A stretch of 64,000 nucleotides of DNA from Arenicola marina. Its lineage: Eukaryota; Annelida; Polychaeta; Arenicolidae. The DNA lies in assembly GCA_964019135.1 (NCBI GenBank), contig OZ025253.1:36010548-36074547 (forward strand), in the 5' to 3' direction. The notes under the pieces were generated by a model. It saw only the letters and a list, made by a program, of their open reading frames with translations. It was not told where the DNA came from and made no database searches. Positions 34,369 to 45,800 of this stretch are shown here, one piece after another; the stretch's first letter is position 1, and every line of letters begins with the position of its first letter. The position numbers and the translations under genes were made by a program.

Positions 34369-35034
34369 GATAAGGGGCCTATCCAGGGCAAAACTACCAG
34401 TCGAATGGGTAGGCGAAGATTTAAATCAAGCTCAGAGCATGCAATTGATACCAAAGAGACAACTGTAAATCTTACCACTAACACTGAGGGCAACCTACTG
34501 CCTGTCCGCATTGGCAGTGCTCACTGCCGTGCATTGCTCGATACTGGGGCCAATATATCCTGTGTATCTGAGTCATTTCTAGAAAAGATTCGGCCACATG
34601 TTCCAAACGTATACAGTCCAGCAAAATTTCAGTGCGTCGTGGGAGTAGGCGGTGAAAAACATCCCGTACTGGGAACCGTAGATCTTGTTGTAAACATTGA
34701 AGGTCACGGGTTCAAGACTGTGTTTCATGTATTCAGTCATCTTCATTGTCCGGTTATCCTTGGCATTGACTTCATGTCCATCTATGGAGTTCAACTTAAC
34801 ATATCTGATCACACTGTCACCCTTGATGAAGGTAAGATATCCATTGACTTCATTCAGCCCCCTGCCCATACTCGCTTGTGTAGAACGGTCTCTGACGAAA
34901 TCATCCCAGCAAATTCTGAAACCATTTTAAATGTCAAATATCCCCAACGTCACAACAACGGCACACTGCTGGTCGTGCCAGTGAAAAAAAACAATTTCCA
35001 AACTGTCACTTCTTGGCGCAAAATGCGTAACTGA
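34369..35034 (+). CDS. Retropepsin-type protease region
   Basis: This is in the same frame as gag, beyond its TAG stop; the first internal ATG is at 34405. The aspartic protease signature LLDTGANIS (catalytic Asp codon 34550-34552) and the later VILGIDFM block are both present. It would cut the polyprotein. Expression without its own promoter would need readthrough of the TAG (context CAA TAG GAT AAG), as in some retroviruses. Alternatively, frame 2 overlaps the gag end to 34468 and may hold part of the original linker, which would mean two compensating shifts. The frame ends at TGA 35032-35034, 50 bp inside the open pol frame. Confidence 0.85.
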   Translation, partial: DKGPIQGKTTSRMGRRRFKSSSEHAIDTKETTVNLTTNTEGNLLPVRIGSAHCRALLDTGANISCVSESFLEKIRPHVPNVYSPAKFQCVVGVGGEKHPVLGTVDLVVNIEGHGFKTVFHVFSHLHCPVILGIDFMSIYGVQLNISDHTVTLDEGKISIDFIQPPAHTRLCRTVSDEIIPANSETILNVKYPQRHNNGTLLVVPVKKNNFQTVTSWRKMRN

Positions 35035-38000
35035 AGGTCAGAAAGGTCAAACTGTTTTCAGAATCTTAAATCCCACGGATAATAACATACTAGTGCCGAA
35101 GAACAGTATAATCGCCAAAGCCTCGTGTGTAACGGCCACTGCCACCTCTATCTTCCCACTGGATAGCGAGGTACCGGGTCCAGCAGGGAGGGCTACAGTA
35201 TCTGGGTCAGGGCGTACAGCCGCACCGACTGGGGTCATTAATCACGCGGTCACAGCTGCCCCCAAACCAGACATCGACCTAGAATTTGACCTCTCAGACT
35301 CTAATCTGACAGATTCACAACAACAGGCCCTACGGCAGCTTTTAGCTAAACACCGTGCTGTCTTTGCACAGGACATCACTGAACTGGGGCGAACAACAGC
35401 CCTGGAACACGTCATTGATACGGGTGACGCAAGACCTACGAGACAACGACATTATCGACAGTCCCCTGACATTAGGAAAGTCACAGAACATGAAACACAG
35501 AAAATGCTAGATGCAGGAATCATTGAGCCTTCCAACTCTCCATGGGCTAGTCCTATTGTTGTGTTGAAAAAGAAATCCGGAGAATTTAGGTGCTGTGTTG
35601 ACTACCGGAGACTAAACAAAATCACCCGCCCCACCAACTGGCCATTACCTAGGCTCACTGACATCATAGACACGGTGTCTGAATCACAAGCCCAATATTT
35701 CTCCTCTCTAGACTTAACTTCAGGTTTCTGGCAAATACCAGTTGAACAAAACAGTAAAGAGAAAACAAGCTTTGTGACACATGAGGGTCAGTATCAATAT
35801 AACGTATTGCCATTTGGCCTGGTAGGAGCAACCACAACATTTCAGAGAGTTATGAACAAAATACTCCGAGGTTTAAATTGGAAAATTGCTCTAATCTATG
35901 TCGATGATGTGCTTATATTCAGGAAGACGTTCGATGAACACCTTGAACACCTCGACCTGGTTTTTCAAAGACTGAAAGAAGCAAATTTGACCCTCAAACC
36001 ATCCAAATGTAAATTTGGCCTTCACAAAATCCTGTATCTCGGTCATAATATCTCTAAAGATGGCATCCAGGTTGATGACAATAAAACGAAGGCAATGAAC
36101 ACATTCCCAGTTCCACAAAATCAAAAACAAATCCGGAGTTTCCTTGGGATGACAAATTACTACCGGCGCTTTATTCAAAATTATGCCAAGATCGCATCTC
36201 CCTTAAACAAACTTCTAAGAAAGGAAAATCCATTTAAATGGACTGAAGAATGTCAATCATCCTTCCTATTGCTTAAAGATAAACTACTGACTTCACCCAT
36301 TCTAGCGTTTCCCGACATGGACAGAGAGTTTATCGTTACGACGGACGCATCAAATGACTCGATAGGGTACATACTGGGACAATCAGACGATGACGGACGA
36401 GAAAGGGTAATTGAATACGGAGGTAGAGCGCTCCGGGGTGCTGAACTGAATTACCCTATATCAGAGAAAGAATGTTTAGCTGTCGTTGAGGCAGTAAAAC
36501 AATGGAATGCTTATCTAGCCCATCGACATTTCACCATCGTGACTGACCATAAGTGTCTTGAGTACATCAACAACATAAAGATCTCCACTGGGAGATTGTC
36601 ACGCTGGGCGATGTTTTTGCAGGGCCATCAGTTCACTATTAAATACAAGGCTGGTCGTGAAAATCAAGCCGACGCGCTATCCAGACGTCATTATGACACT
36701 ACGACAAAGGCCAATGATCCAGATGATGACGACCCACTGCCATACGCTACTGTATTTACAGCAGAGGACACCACAGACATTCCAACAGCACGTACTCAAG
36801 TAATGTTTGAGTACCATTCAGGCACATACTCACTGGCTATGCCAGTTAGCGCCGATAGGCAAACAGACTGTGCTGAGTATGACATAACAAACCTTATCGA
36901 CGGCGAGGAAGATTCGTTACTCACCTTACCCGATAAACAGAACGACTGTCCTGACGTAGGACCTATGTATCGATATCTAGCTCAAGGAAACGTACCGGCA
37001 GACGAGACTAAGGCGAAGAAACTTGCCGCCGACTCTGACCAATACATGCTAATTGACCATACGCTGTACCATAGGTATACGCCGCGCACCAAGCACCTGC
37101 TCCCCACTGATGACCGGGCCATCAAACAACTCGTAGTACCGCGATCCTTGCGAGACAAACTCCTGCACGCCTACCATGACTCCGTCATGGGAGGAGGTCA
37201 CCAAGGGAACGAACGTACATTCCAGGCAATAAAGCAGAAGTACTTCTGGCCTGGTATGTACGCCGACGTTCAGCGTTACGTCACCTCATGCGACCGCTGT
37301 CAGAGGGCGAAACGCTACAAACACGGTCGTCCGGCACCGCTAGTGCCCATGCCCATAGCGGATGTCTTTGATCGATGGAACATGGACATATTGGGACCCC
37401 TGACCAAGAAACCTGACGGATATCAATATATTCTACTCATGGTAGATAGCTTTAGTCGATGGTGCGAAGCAATCCCCATAAAATCGCAGGAAGCTAATGT
37501 AGTGGCACAAGCACTGCATCGAGAGATTTTCACACGATTTGGCGCCCCAAAGGTACTTATCAGTGACCGAGCTCAAAATTTTATGTCAAAGCTCGTGGCA
37601 GCACTTTGTGAAATGTTTAAAGTCAAACAGCATCACACATCTTCTTATCACGCACAAACTAACTCCACATGTGAACGCAGAAACAGCAGCATTGCCCAAG
37701 CACTCCGTGCATATTGTAAACCCAACCAGACAGACTGGCCTGACATGTTACCGGGCATTCTCATGTCATACCGCATGACACCGTCCATCAGGAGCACTCA
37801 GTACAGTCCTTTCTTTCTTCTTTTTGGCAAACATATGAATGTTCCATTCGACACCACAGTGACACCAAAAGGTCAACTACAACCAAATGTCCAAACACAC
37901 ATAACAAATCTTCAAAACAATCTCAAATTAGCCCGAGAACTTGCTGAAGAAAATATTAAACGAAGTCAAATGACTTACAAAACAGGATATGACAAAAACA

Positions 38001-38488
38001 CGCAAACCCCCAAACGCCAAATAGGTGACAAGGTTCTCCTACATAACACAAAGGTGCCAACAGGTCTCTCGCGCAAGCTACACCCCACATGGGAGGGACC
38101 ATACTACATTACTGAAATCGGTCCCAACTACACGTACAAGTTAGCTAGGTGTGATACACACAGATCACTGAGGTCACTCGTGCACAACAATCGACTGAAG
38201 CCATACGAGGACCCTCGCAACAGACAGTACACGACTCCTGTGGACCCACCAGCAGTTGCTGAACCACAGACTGACGCCGGCAATGATGGCAATGACAAGG
38301 ACGAATGGTACGAGGTTGACAAGTTATTAACACACAAAAGACAAAATGGCAGGATCCTGTACAAAGTTAAATGGAGTGGCTACACCCAGACGACGTGGGA
38401 ACCGGAAGAAAATATGCCCGAAGTAGCCATCTCTGCTTACAGAACACGCAAAAGGCGCAGACGACGCACAAAAGCAGTCCTGCACTAA
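34985..38488 (+). CDS. pol: reverse transcriptase, RNase H, integrase, chromodomain
   Basis: Frame 2, open from 34985 after a TGA; there is no in-frame ATG near the start, so it is probably expressed as a fusion. The RT has FRCCVDYRRLNK, LDLTSGFWQIP and the catalytic YVDD (35897-35908). RNase H shows TTDASNDSIGY, SEKECLAVVEAV and VTDHKCLEYI. Integrase has a zinc-binding HHCC region (about 37170-37310) and a DD35E core: Asp 37385-37387 (NMDILGP), Asp 37565-37567 (ISDRAQNF), Glu 37673-37675 (CERRNSS). A WEGPYYI GPY/F-type motif follows, then a chromodomain (38306-38430; WYEVDKLL, LYKVKWSGY, TTWEPEENMPE) and a basic tail. It copies the RNA and integrates the cDNA; chromodomains in this family read histone marks. 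All catalytic residues looked for are present. Confidence 0.95.
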   Translation, partial: KKTISKLSLLGAKCVTEGQKGQTVFRILNPTDNNILVPKNSIIAKASCVTATATSIFPLDSEVPGPAGRATVSGSGRTAAPTGVINHAVTAAPKPDIDLEFDLSDSNLTDSQQQALRQLLAKHRAVFAQDITELGRTTALEHVIDTGDARPTRQRHYRQSPDIRKVTEHETQKMLDAGIIEPSNSPWASPIVVLKKKSGEFRCCVDYRRLNKITRPTNWPLPRLTDIIDTVSESQAQYFSSLDLTSGFWQIPVEQNSKEKTSFVTHEGQYQYNVLPFGLVGATTTFQRVMNKILRGLNWKIALIYVDDVLIFRKTFDEHLEHLDLVFQRLKEANLTLKPSKCKFGLHKILYLGHNISKDGIQVDDNKTKAMNTFPVPQNQKQIRSFLGMTNYYRRFIQNYAKIASPLNKLLRKENPFKWTEECQSSFLLLKDKLLTSPILAFPDMDREFIVTTDASNDSIGYILGQSDDDGRERVIEYGGRALRGAELNYPISEKECLAVVEAVKQWNAYLAHRHFTIVTDHKCLEYINNIKISTGRLSRWAMFLQGHQFTIKYKAGRENQADALSRRHYDTTTKANDPDDDDPLPYATVFTAEDTTDIPTARTQVMFEYHSGTYSLAMPVSADRQTDCAEYDITNLIDGEEDSLLTLPDKQNDCPDVGPMYRYLAQGNVPADETKAKKLAADSDQYMLIDHTLYHRYTPRTKHLLPTDDRAIKQLVVPRSLRDKLLHAYHDSVMGGGHQGNERTFQAIKQKYFWPGMYADVQRYVTSCDRCQRAKRYKHGRPAPLVPMPIADVFDRWNMDILGPLTKKPDGYQYILLMVDSFSRWCEAIPIKSQEANVVAQALHREIFTRFGAPKVLISDRAQNFMSKLVAALCEMFKVKQHHTSSYHAQTNSTCERRNSSIAQALRAYCKPNQTDWPDMLPGILMSYRMTPSIRSTQYSPFFLLFGKHMNVPFDTTVTPKGQLQPNVQTHITNLQNNLKLARELAEENIKRSQMTYKTGYDKNTQTPKRQIGDKVLLHNTKVPTGLSRKLHPTWEGPYYITEIGPNYTYKLARCDTHRSLRSLVHNNRLKPYEDPRNRQYTTPVDPPAVAEPQTDAGNDGNDKDEWYEVDKLLTHKRQNGRILYKVKWSGYTQTTWEPEENMPEVAISAYRTRKRRRRRTKAVLH

Positions 38489-39604
38489 TAATGCTCAAAA
38501 GCTAAAGACGCATAGCGACTTCCTAAATTACCCAGTTAAACATTTATTTCATGTCACTTCCCGCTTAAGTAATAAACGCCACATTCATATATTCCGTTTT
38601 GTTCATCGGATGGCCATCCACTTTCACTTTATACGGAATATATGTTTGTTGTAATTTGTTGCTGTCATTTCATCGTTTCATTCATCTTTATCACCTCTCA
38701 TCTCTGGGTGACAGTTGCGCAGCATCGTTAAGCTACACTGAGTAATGAGACTGACAGGGAGATCAGGAATATGTGTCTTGAACCCGAACCTCGTTTACCT
38801 ATTGATCCAGATGCTATGGGTATATTTAAGCCCGTATGAAACAAGTGCCACTACGCGCCTATTAGATTTTAACTAGGGTGCTTCCTGACACTAAGGCAAA
38901 CTTCGTTAGCATCAGACGTGTGTTTCAAAGTTGATAGGGCTCCTGCACATACGATGGCCTATGCAGTTCTTGTGGTACGTGCATGTTTATGTCCCTGAAG
39001 GTCAAGGCCGTGTATGCACTGACGCCCGCCGCCCAGCAGCCAGCCGCACGCTCAGGCAGACGCCTTTAGCCTGACGCCCGAGCCAGAGACACCGCAAGCG
39101 ACTGCGCTAGCAGACGACAGCTAGCAGACGACACACTGCATCTTTCTTAACGTTTAGCGGCGTGCTTCTACGCATTTTATTTTCTCGGAGTTACTAGTGT
39201 ACATATCTGTTCTAATATGTTTTGATACTTTTCTTATCCGCACACGTGAAATGTAACCGTAATCGCACATTCGAATGTATAACTGTAATCGCGAACTTGA
39301 ATGTATAACCATAATCGCGAATTTGAATGTGTAACCGTGACGGCTAATTCGTATATGTAACCATAATTGTGCATTCGCATGTACAACCTGAAGCGTGAAT
39401 TCGTCTGTCTAACCTAATGTATATATATACGTTGCTTTGGTGTTTTCTAGCATTCGTTTTCTTAGTCATTCATCATTAGCCATGAATGAGCGATTAAGAT
39501 TGTTATATACAACCTGTCCAATGAATATACACTTATACAGGTACATTTATGTGCGGATATTAATTTACAGTTTGGGGACCAAACTTTTTAAGCGCAGGGG
39601 AAGT
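38489..39604 (+). other. 3' non-coding region and polypurine tract of the retroelement
   Basis: There is no envelope-like frame. It contains a small repeated motif (CTAGCAGACGACA, near 39110) and a degenerate ~30-bp repeat of AACCGTAATCGCACATTCGA type (39250-39415). The polypurine tract is about 39592-39604 (GCGCAGGGGAAG just before the LTR). Confidence 0.7.
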
Positions 39605-40430
39605 TATCGTAGTGCACTTTCCCCTGTCAGGCCATGTAGTAGTGCGCCGGGAGCCAGCCCGCCAACCAAGCAGCGCACGCAGGCTCACGGGCGCAGCCCG
39701 CTTCACGATCCCAGCCGTGAATGCCCACGGGCCACGCCCAGCCCTGCCTCGCCCGCTCACTGGCGTGATTTATGGTCCTTGTTCAAATTTACTAGGCGCG
39801 CAAATCCAGAATCCGTTCCGCTCACTGTGTGCTATACTTTAACATGGCGTGTGCTTCAAGGGTCAGCTCTTTGCTGTGATTAAGATTAGTCACAAGTCAC
39901 TTAGTTACTTTGTTCTACTACAAATATTCCTGGAAGTTAAATCTCCGATATAAGCTATAGATTATGATATGAAGTATATGATTAATTCTGTTATGAGGTC
40001 CACAAGGGGTTAGATCCAGTTGTTTTAGGAGGACCACCGACTGAAAAATGAACTTCCGTTGATTTACTTAACGATCCTAAGTTATAGTATTCTTGCAAAT
40101 GGTACATAACCATGTCACTAATTATCTTGCGAATTCTTACATTCCTGCTTTGCGTATTGATTATTTTATTACCATCTAAAGTCAACCATCTAACACAATA
40201 GTGGCCTGGAGCCTGTCGAGCCATAGCTCGGATCCAGGCTGCCTCACGGTGCTCACCATAACGTCCGCGCTTCCTCTATAAATAAGGGCAACCCCCGAGC
40301 AACCGGCAGACGGTCCTAGAGAGACGCTTGGGAAATGTGTATTGTATATACTGATATGTTCATTTAATAAATAGCACGACATATTCAGCCCGGATGAGTG
40401 TTATCATTCCACTGACATTCCCCGACCACA
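39605..40430 (+). repeat. 3' LTR, 826 bp
   Basis: Same as the 5' LTR except for six substitutions and an extra CCACCGA near 40035. It is followed by the TAGT duplication (40431-40434) and the resumed 524-bp array. Confidence 0.95.
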
Positions 40431-42196
40431 TAGTCACGACGTCTGGCTAAAATCACCGGCGGATGTCTCGCCAAATTTCTTTCCCGACGGTAGCGATGGG
40501 TTCCTATATATTTCTCCCGCAGGCGGCCAAGTTCTCGCTGATACAGCGTCAACAATGCAGTCTCTGTGGTAAGATTTTGGCTTCAATCGCAAGCAGACTC
40601 GAGGGGCTTTCTACCAAAAGACGCTTGTTCCTGGACGGCGAAGTGCCACCGAACAATTACAACAAGACAGTCGTAGACTTAGAGTACTGACAGAAGATAC
40701 GTCATTTTGACGCACACGTCTGTGGCGCCCTATAAGCGCCGAAACTAGGGTACAGGCGAGGACATACAAACACATATACTTTAGACTTCTGTCAGTAATA
40801 AGTGGTATTATCATAAGTTACCTTTCCCCGCACGGCGCCGCAATTGGTGGTGACGTGGTGGTAGAAACCCCTGGCCATATACTGCTGCACGGCGGCTCGG
40901 GACGGGTTCAGGAGCAAGGTGTCTGCGTTAGACAGCAGTCCAGTTTGGTCGAAGTAGTCACGACGTTTGCCTGAAATCACCCGCGGATGTCTCGCCTAAT
41001 TTATTTCCCGGCGGCAGCGATGGGTTCCTATATATATTGCTCTCGGAGGCGGCCAAGTTCTCGCTGATACGGCGTCAACAATGTAGCCACTTTAGTAAGA
41101 TTTTGGCTTCGATCGCATGGAGACTCGAGGGGCGTGCTTCCAAAAGGCGGCTGTTCCCGGACAGCGGCGTGCGACCAAATAAATACAACAAGGCAGCCGT
41201 AGGCTTAAAATACTGACAGAAGAGACGTCATTTTGACGCACACGTCTGTGGCGCCCTTTAAGCGTCGAAACTAGGGTACAGGCGAGGACATAACAACACA
41301 TATACTTTAGACTTCTGTCAGTACTAAGTGGTATTATCAAAGATTACCTTTCCCTGCGCGGCGCCGCAGTTGGTGGTGACGTGGTCGTAGAAGCCCCTGG
41401 CCATATACTGCTGCACGGCGGCTCGGGACAGGTTGAGGAACAAGGTGTCTACGTTACGCAGCAGTCCAGTTTGATCGAAGTAGTCACGACGTTTGGCTAA
41501 AATCACCGCAGATGTCTCGCCAAATTTATTTCCCGGCGGCAGCGGTGGGTTTCTATATATATTGCTCCCGGAAGCGGCCCAGTTCTCGCTGTTACGGCGT
41601 CAACAATGCAGTCACTTTAGTAAGATGTTGGCTTCGATCGCATGGAGACTCGAGGGGCGTGCTTCCAAAAGGCGGGTGTTCCCGGACAGCGAAGTGCCAC
41701 AGAACAATTACAACAAGACAGTCGTAGACCTGGAATACTGACAGAAGAGACGTCATTTTGACGCACACGTCCGTGGCACCCTTTAAGCGCTGAAACTAGG
41801 GTACAGGCGAGGACATAACAACACATATACTTTAGACTTCTGTCAGTAATAAGTGGTATTATCAAAGGTTACCTTTCCCTGCAGGGCGCCGCAGTTGGTG
41901 GTGACGTGGTGGTAGAAGCCCCTGGCCATATACTGCTGCACGGCGGCTCGGGACAGGTTCAGGAACAAGGTGTCTACGTTACGCAGCAGTCTGGTTTGAT
42001 CGAAGTAGTCACGACGTTTGGCTAAAATCACCGGCGGATGTCTCGCCAAATTTCTTTCCCGACGGTAGCGATGGGTTCCTATATATTTCTCCCGCAGGCG
42101 GCCAAGTTCTCGCTGATACAGCGTTAACAATGCAGTCTCTGTGGTAAGATTTTCGCTTCAATCGCAAGCAGACTCGAGGGGCTTTCTACCAAAAGA
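40431..42196. repeat. 524-bp tandem repeat array, right block
   Basis: It continues the interrupted unit: without the element and one TAGT, the distance from GTCAG 32242 to GTCAG 40791 is 524 bp. Further landmarks are at 41317 and 41842. Subtypes in order: A (interrupted copy), B, B, A (partial). Homology stops at CTACCAAAAGA near 42196. Confidence 0.95.
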
Positions 42197-44870
42197 TTCA
42201 TCGTACCTGCAGATCCTATCCCTGGCCTGCCTTCTTCCACTCCTTGCGGTGAGCTAGCTTTGGCTTTTGATTGCATGATTGGATACGATTGCCAATTGGT
42301 TGTTTGGACGATCTCCTTATTCTCTTTGTTATTGTTATTGTTAAAGCCGTCGATTGTTGTCATGGCTGGATCACATGCGTCTTCTATTCTTTTGTCTCTT
42401 AAGCCTGTCTCTATTTTAGTGCCTCCGTCTCTTATTCTTAAGATATCTATTCAAATATACTATTTACCCAAATCCATACGTGCTATTTTATTACCCTGCG
42501 ATACCTGGAATGACTGGTTCCACTGGCAGCGTGTACTGATAACAGGGGCTGAACCTTTCTTCAAGAGAAAACAACTCAAATGGTTTTGCACTCAATGTAA
42601 CAGAAAGAAGTAGCTATATACCTACTAAAAACGTGCTGTCCAAATACCACATAACGTCTTGTACAGCTTAATTATCGGGTGCTTATTATATTCTGGTTAA
42701 ACCCACATTTTAAAAAACAACAACAAATTAACACGTGTTAGCGTGCCATGGTCTATTAAGTCAAACTTAAAGCATTTCTCCAGGCATAAATACTGTTTGA
42801 GCTATAAAACATACCCAGGAATTCTGTAATATGTGTCGAAATATCTGTTTCAGAAGTTTTCAGAAGCATAAAAGGTTTCAAGTCTTTTACTTCATCAGGA
42901 CCTGATAACTACTTGTACAAAAAACGTTTTCAATTCTTTTCTTTTTTCAAAAATTCCAACGTCAAATGTGTGGCAGATTGTCGTCTCCTATTTCTTTCAA
43001 GCTACTTAGCTACTTATCGACACTTAAAGGAGGGCTTCGGTTCAGAATACACCCATCGAAGTATAAACACAACGCAGTGGGTCTGGGCCATTAAAATGAC
43101 GCGCAGGCCACAGTTTGCCGCCATGGGCTAAAAATAATCCGGCCGCGCGCGATGTGAGCCAGGCGTCTTCCCGCTCTGACCGACCTTGACCCCTGGCCGT
43201 GACGACACGGGGCCTTTCAAGTCTGGCTTTAGTCGAGCTTGCCAGTCAGGCGGCAGGGCTTTAGCGCTGCATGGCTCCTGTGCGGTTCGTTATTTTTGCT
43301 TCTTAGTGTCTCGCTGTCGAATCTAAGGTATCAAAATGTCAACCTGCACCGAATTATAGGATAACAAAACCTGCACCGAATTATAGGATAACAAAAGCAA
43401 GTCCTGGTATATTTTTAGCAGCCCTTGAAACAACCGGATCGCTTGCAAATTTGGATGCAGAACATTGCAGTGGGTAGGCCTACACGAACTAGCGCCATCA
43501 GTTCGTATATGTCAGATCATTTTGAGGAACAATGTTTGGTGGTTGAAGCGAAATAGGAAGCATTTCATACATTGTCAGTTAATAGCGCGCAAGTGCTGAG
43601 CTTACCCTGTCAACCGTTTGTACCGACGTTCAATACAATTTTATCTCAACTTGTCGTAAATACAAACTGGCGTCAAATCCGTACGAGAAAGTAATAAGCT
43701 GTAAGCATATGTGACCTGACATATGATAATGTTAGTTTATTATTTTATTCAAGCGATTAAACTTTTACATGTTTCATTTCTTAATGAACCAGTATTAACT
43801 GCAAATTATAATTACTATTGCAACAAAATCTAAATGTAGAGCAAACTGGCGGGTCGCATGAATATATATTCCTATGGATCTAAGGGGGGGGGGGGGTAGG
43901 GGGGTTGCACCCCCCCCATTGGGAAACTGAAAATACACTGTTAAAGTCGGGTTGTCCAAGCCCAAGCCCCCCACCCCTACCCGGTCGGAAGTTTTCAGAG
44001 AGCCACCCACCACCCCCGCTGGAAAATTCCTAGATCCGCTCCTGAAAGGGCATTGGCCGAGCTATGAAATTTTATTTATGACCTATCCTAGACTGAGAGT
44101 CCAATCCCCCGCTTTCTTTCTCTTTCGGGGGAGGAGAGAAGGGGGGGGGGCATAAGGGCACCTTAGGTCAATAGGCTACGGTACCCAGTTTTCCTGTGCC
44201 TCAACACCTTGAATATCTTATATCTAGGGTTAGAGGGAATGCAGAGGCTGCCAGGTAGCCAGAATATGAGGAAGGGGGGGGGGGCTAGCATTTGAGAGGG
44301 ATCACATATTTATGTGTCACATAAATGCCCGAATTCCATAAATCCTGATCCCCCACCCCCAACAGCCGCACCCACCCGTTCACTGGTCTCACTCTCAGAC
44401 ACCCCATGTATTGTTCGATGGGGCCTCAGGGATCTCACCTGTTTGGCACCGAGATCTACTGTATTACTGAGCAATTATCTAACCGGGAAAGAATATTTTA
44501 CTGGTAGCTTATGTTTGGATAACCCGCCCTCCCCGATACCCCATTCTTGCATGTTGCATCGTGGCCAGCCATTCATTACCAGACCTGTTCTAAGATCCCT
44601 GACCGCCGGTCTTACGGCACACATGCTGCTTAGAGGCAGGCCTGGTAAAGCCAGACACTGACCACACGAGCACCAATCCCGCCCTCCAAGGCGACTGTCA
44701 GGTGTCGTGCTTTCACTTTATCCAGCCAATGTATATTCTGGATCAGAGGCTTCTTAGGAAGCAGGCTGATTTGGTTCGGAGTCTTATAACCTCGATTCAT
44801 AGGCATATGATACAATATTCCGGGACACCGCCATCACTTCCCAGCATGTTTATACCCTGTTTACAACTCC
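42197..44870. other. Non-coding stretch
   Basis: There is a hydrophobic Leu-rich open frame at 42260-42613 (plus) without a known domain. A perfect 27-bp tandem duplication lies at 43343-43369/43370-43396 (CCTGCACCGAATTATAGG...). Poly-G runs are near 43886, 44142 and 44275. No gene is supported. Confidence 0.45.
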
Positions 44871-45024
44871 CGCGCTGAGGCCTAAGCCCCCATTGCGTGA
44901 CGCTCTCCCACTGGCTGAGAGCGCAGAATCTAGGTCAACACCATGTTGGCTCAGCCGAGCCAGAGAGGCTGCTATTTTAAGAGCGTTCTGTTGCATAGTA
45001 AGTGGCAGAGGTTTCACGCGCACT

Positions 45025-45800
45025 TTAGTAATATCGGAAACGGGTGGTCACAACGTTGTTTACGGAATACACTATGTAAATGCCGTCGTATCTTCTGGAC
45101 CGAAGGCCTCCTTTAAATTGAACTATGGGAGGCTGCAAGTTTACAAGAGCCGCACCAACGATGATAAGGTGATCAAAGAGGTCAACTATATCCAAAGCCA
45201 ATTCGCATTTCATGATATCGAAGTCTTTCATTCGGCCTATGACTATGACATTCTAGGTGTATTCTAGCATTTGCTACTTGCTGGTGTCAGTGTCTGTGTC
45301 ATCTGCATGAGTGAACTGTTTTTGTAGATTTCAAGAATAGGGGGAAAACAAGTTTAAGACCTTCATACAGGAGCAGCTCTTTGAGGCTGAAGCCCATGAT
45401 AGCCAAGAGTATGTCCCCAGGCTCAAATAACTCCAGTATGCCGGATCGCTCTACTATTTGCTTGTCACTAATACAACCTCCCGCAGCCTTGGAGACAAAC
45501 GATGTCGTCCCAGTTGTTGTACATGCCACACGCACTTTTACTGTGGGCCTGCTCATGTAGGTCGGATATATATGACCGTTGACGTTTGCTAAAGACGGTC
45601 GCCGAATAGGTACCTCCGTACAATCTATGATAGCGCGAACGTACTTGTATTTCTTTAAGCAATCAGGGTAATATAGGGGTATCTGTTCTTGTGTAAGCCA
45701 GTGCAACAGTGGCTGCAGTTCATAAGATAGAAGAGGCAGTCATGTGGACAGTACTTGAGATATGAGACTGGTCTATGTGCCAAACAGATGGGCCAAACAC
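45025..45800 (-). pseudogene. DDE_Tnp_4-type (ISL2EU/Harbinger-like) transposase, decayed
   Basis: The core frame 45299-45706 has the DDE_Tnp_4 order: ALHWLTQ-like lead (LLHWLTQEQIPLYYPDCLKK), VRAIIDCTEVPIRRPS (first catalytic Asp), TYMSRPTVKVRVACTTTG, FVSKAAGGCISDKQIVERSG, then LFEPGDILLAIMGFSL. Family members usually read ADKGF at the last point; AIMGF lacks the catalytic Asp. The C-terminal part is in another frame at 45025-45231 (MKDFDIMK, DHLIIVGAALVNLQPPIV). Upstream (about 45720-45800) a helix-turn-helix-like SQSHISSTVH-type stretch is frameshifted. This was a cut-and-paste transposase and is now inactive. The family label is by motif only. Confidence 0.75.

Larger units (their letters stand above)
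32410..40430 (+). mobile_element. Complete Ty3/Gypsy LTR retrotransposon with chromodomain
   Basis: An 8.02-kb element with two LTRs, a primer-binding site, gag, protease, RT, RNase H, integrase, a C-terminal chromodomain, a ~1.1-kb 3' non-coding region and a polypurine tract. The domain order RT-RNaseH-IN is that of Ty3/Gypsy elements. LTR divergence is small (6 substitutions and one 7-bp indel), so insertion was recent relative to array divergence. It sits in copy 12 of the 524-bp array in plus orientation. Two reading-frame breaks (TAG between gag and protease; +1 shift between protease and pol) may be expression signals or damage. Confidence 0.95.

Noticed and set aside
34986..34992. A_AAA_AAC as a -1 frameshift signal for pol
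   Set aside because: It has the canonical form in the protease frame, but pol is in the +1 frame, so a -1 shift would not enter it.
42260..42613. Leu-rich hydrophobic ORF at the right edge of the array
   Set aside because: No recognised domain, start context or splice partner; composition explains the hydrophobicity.
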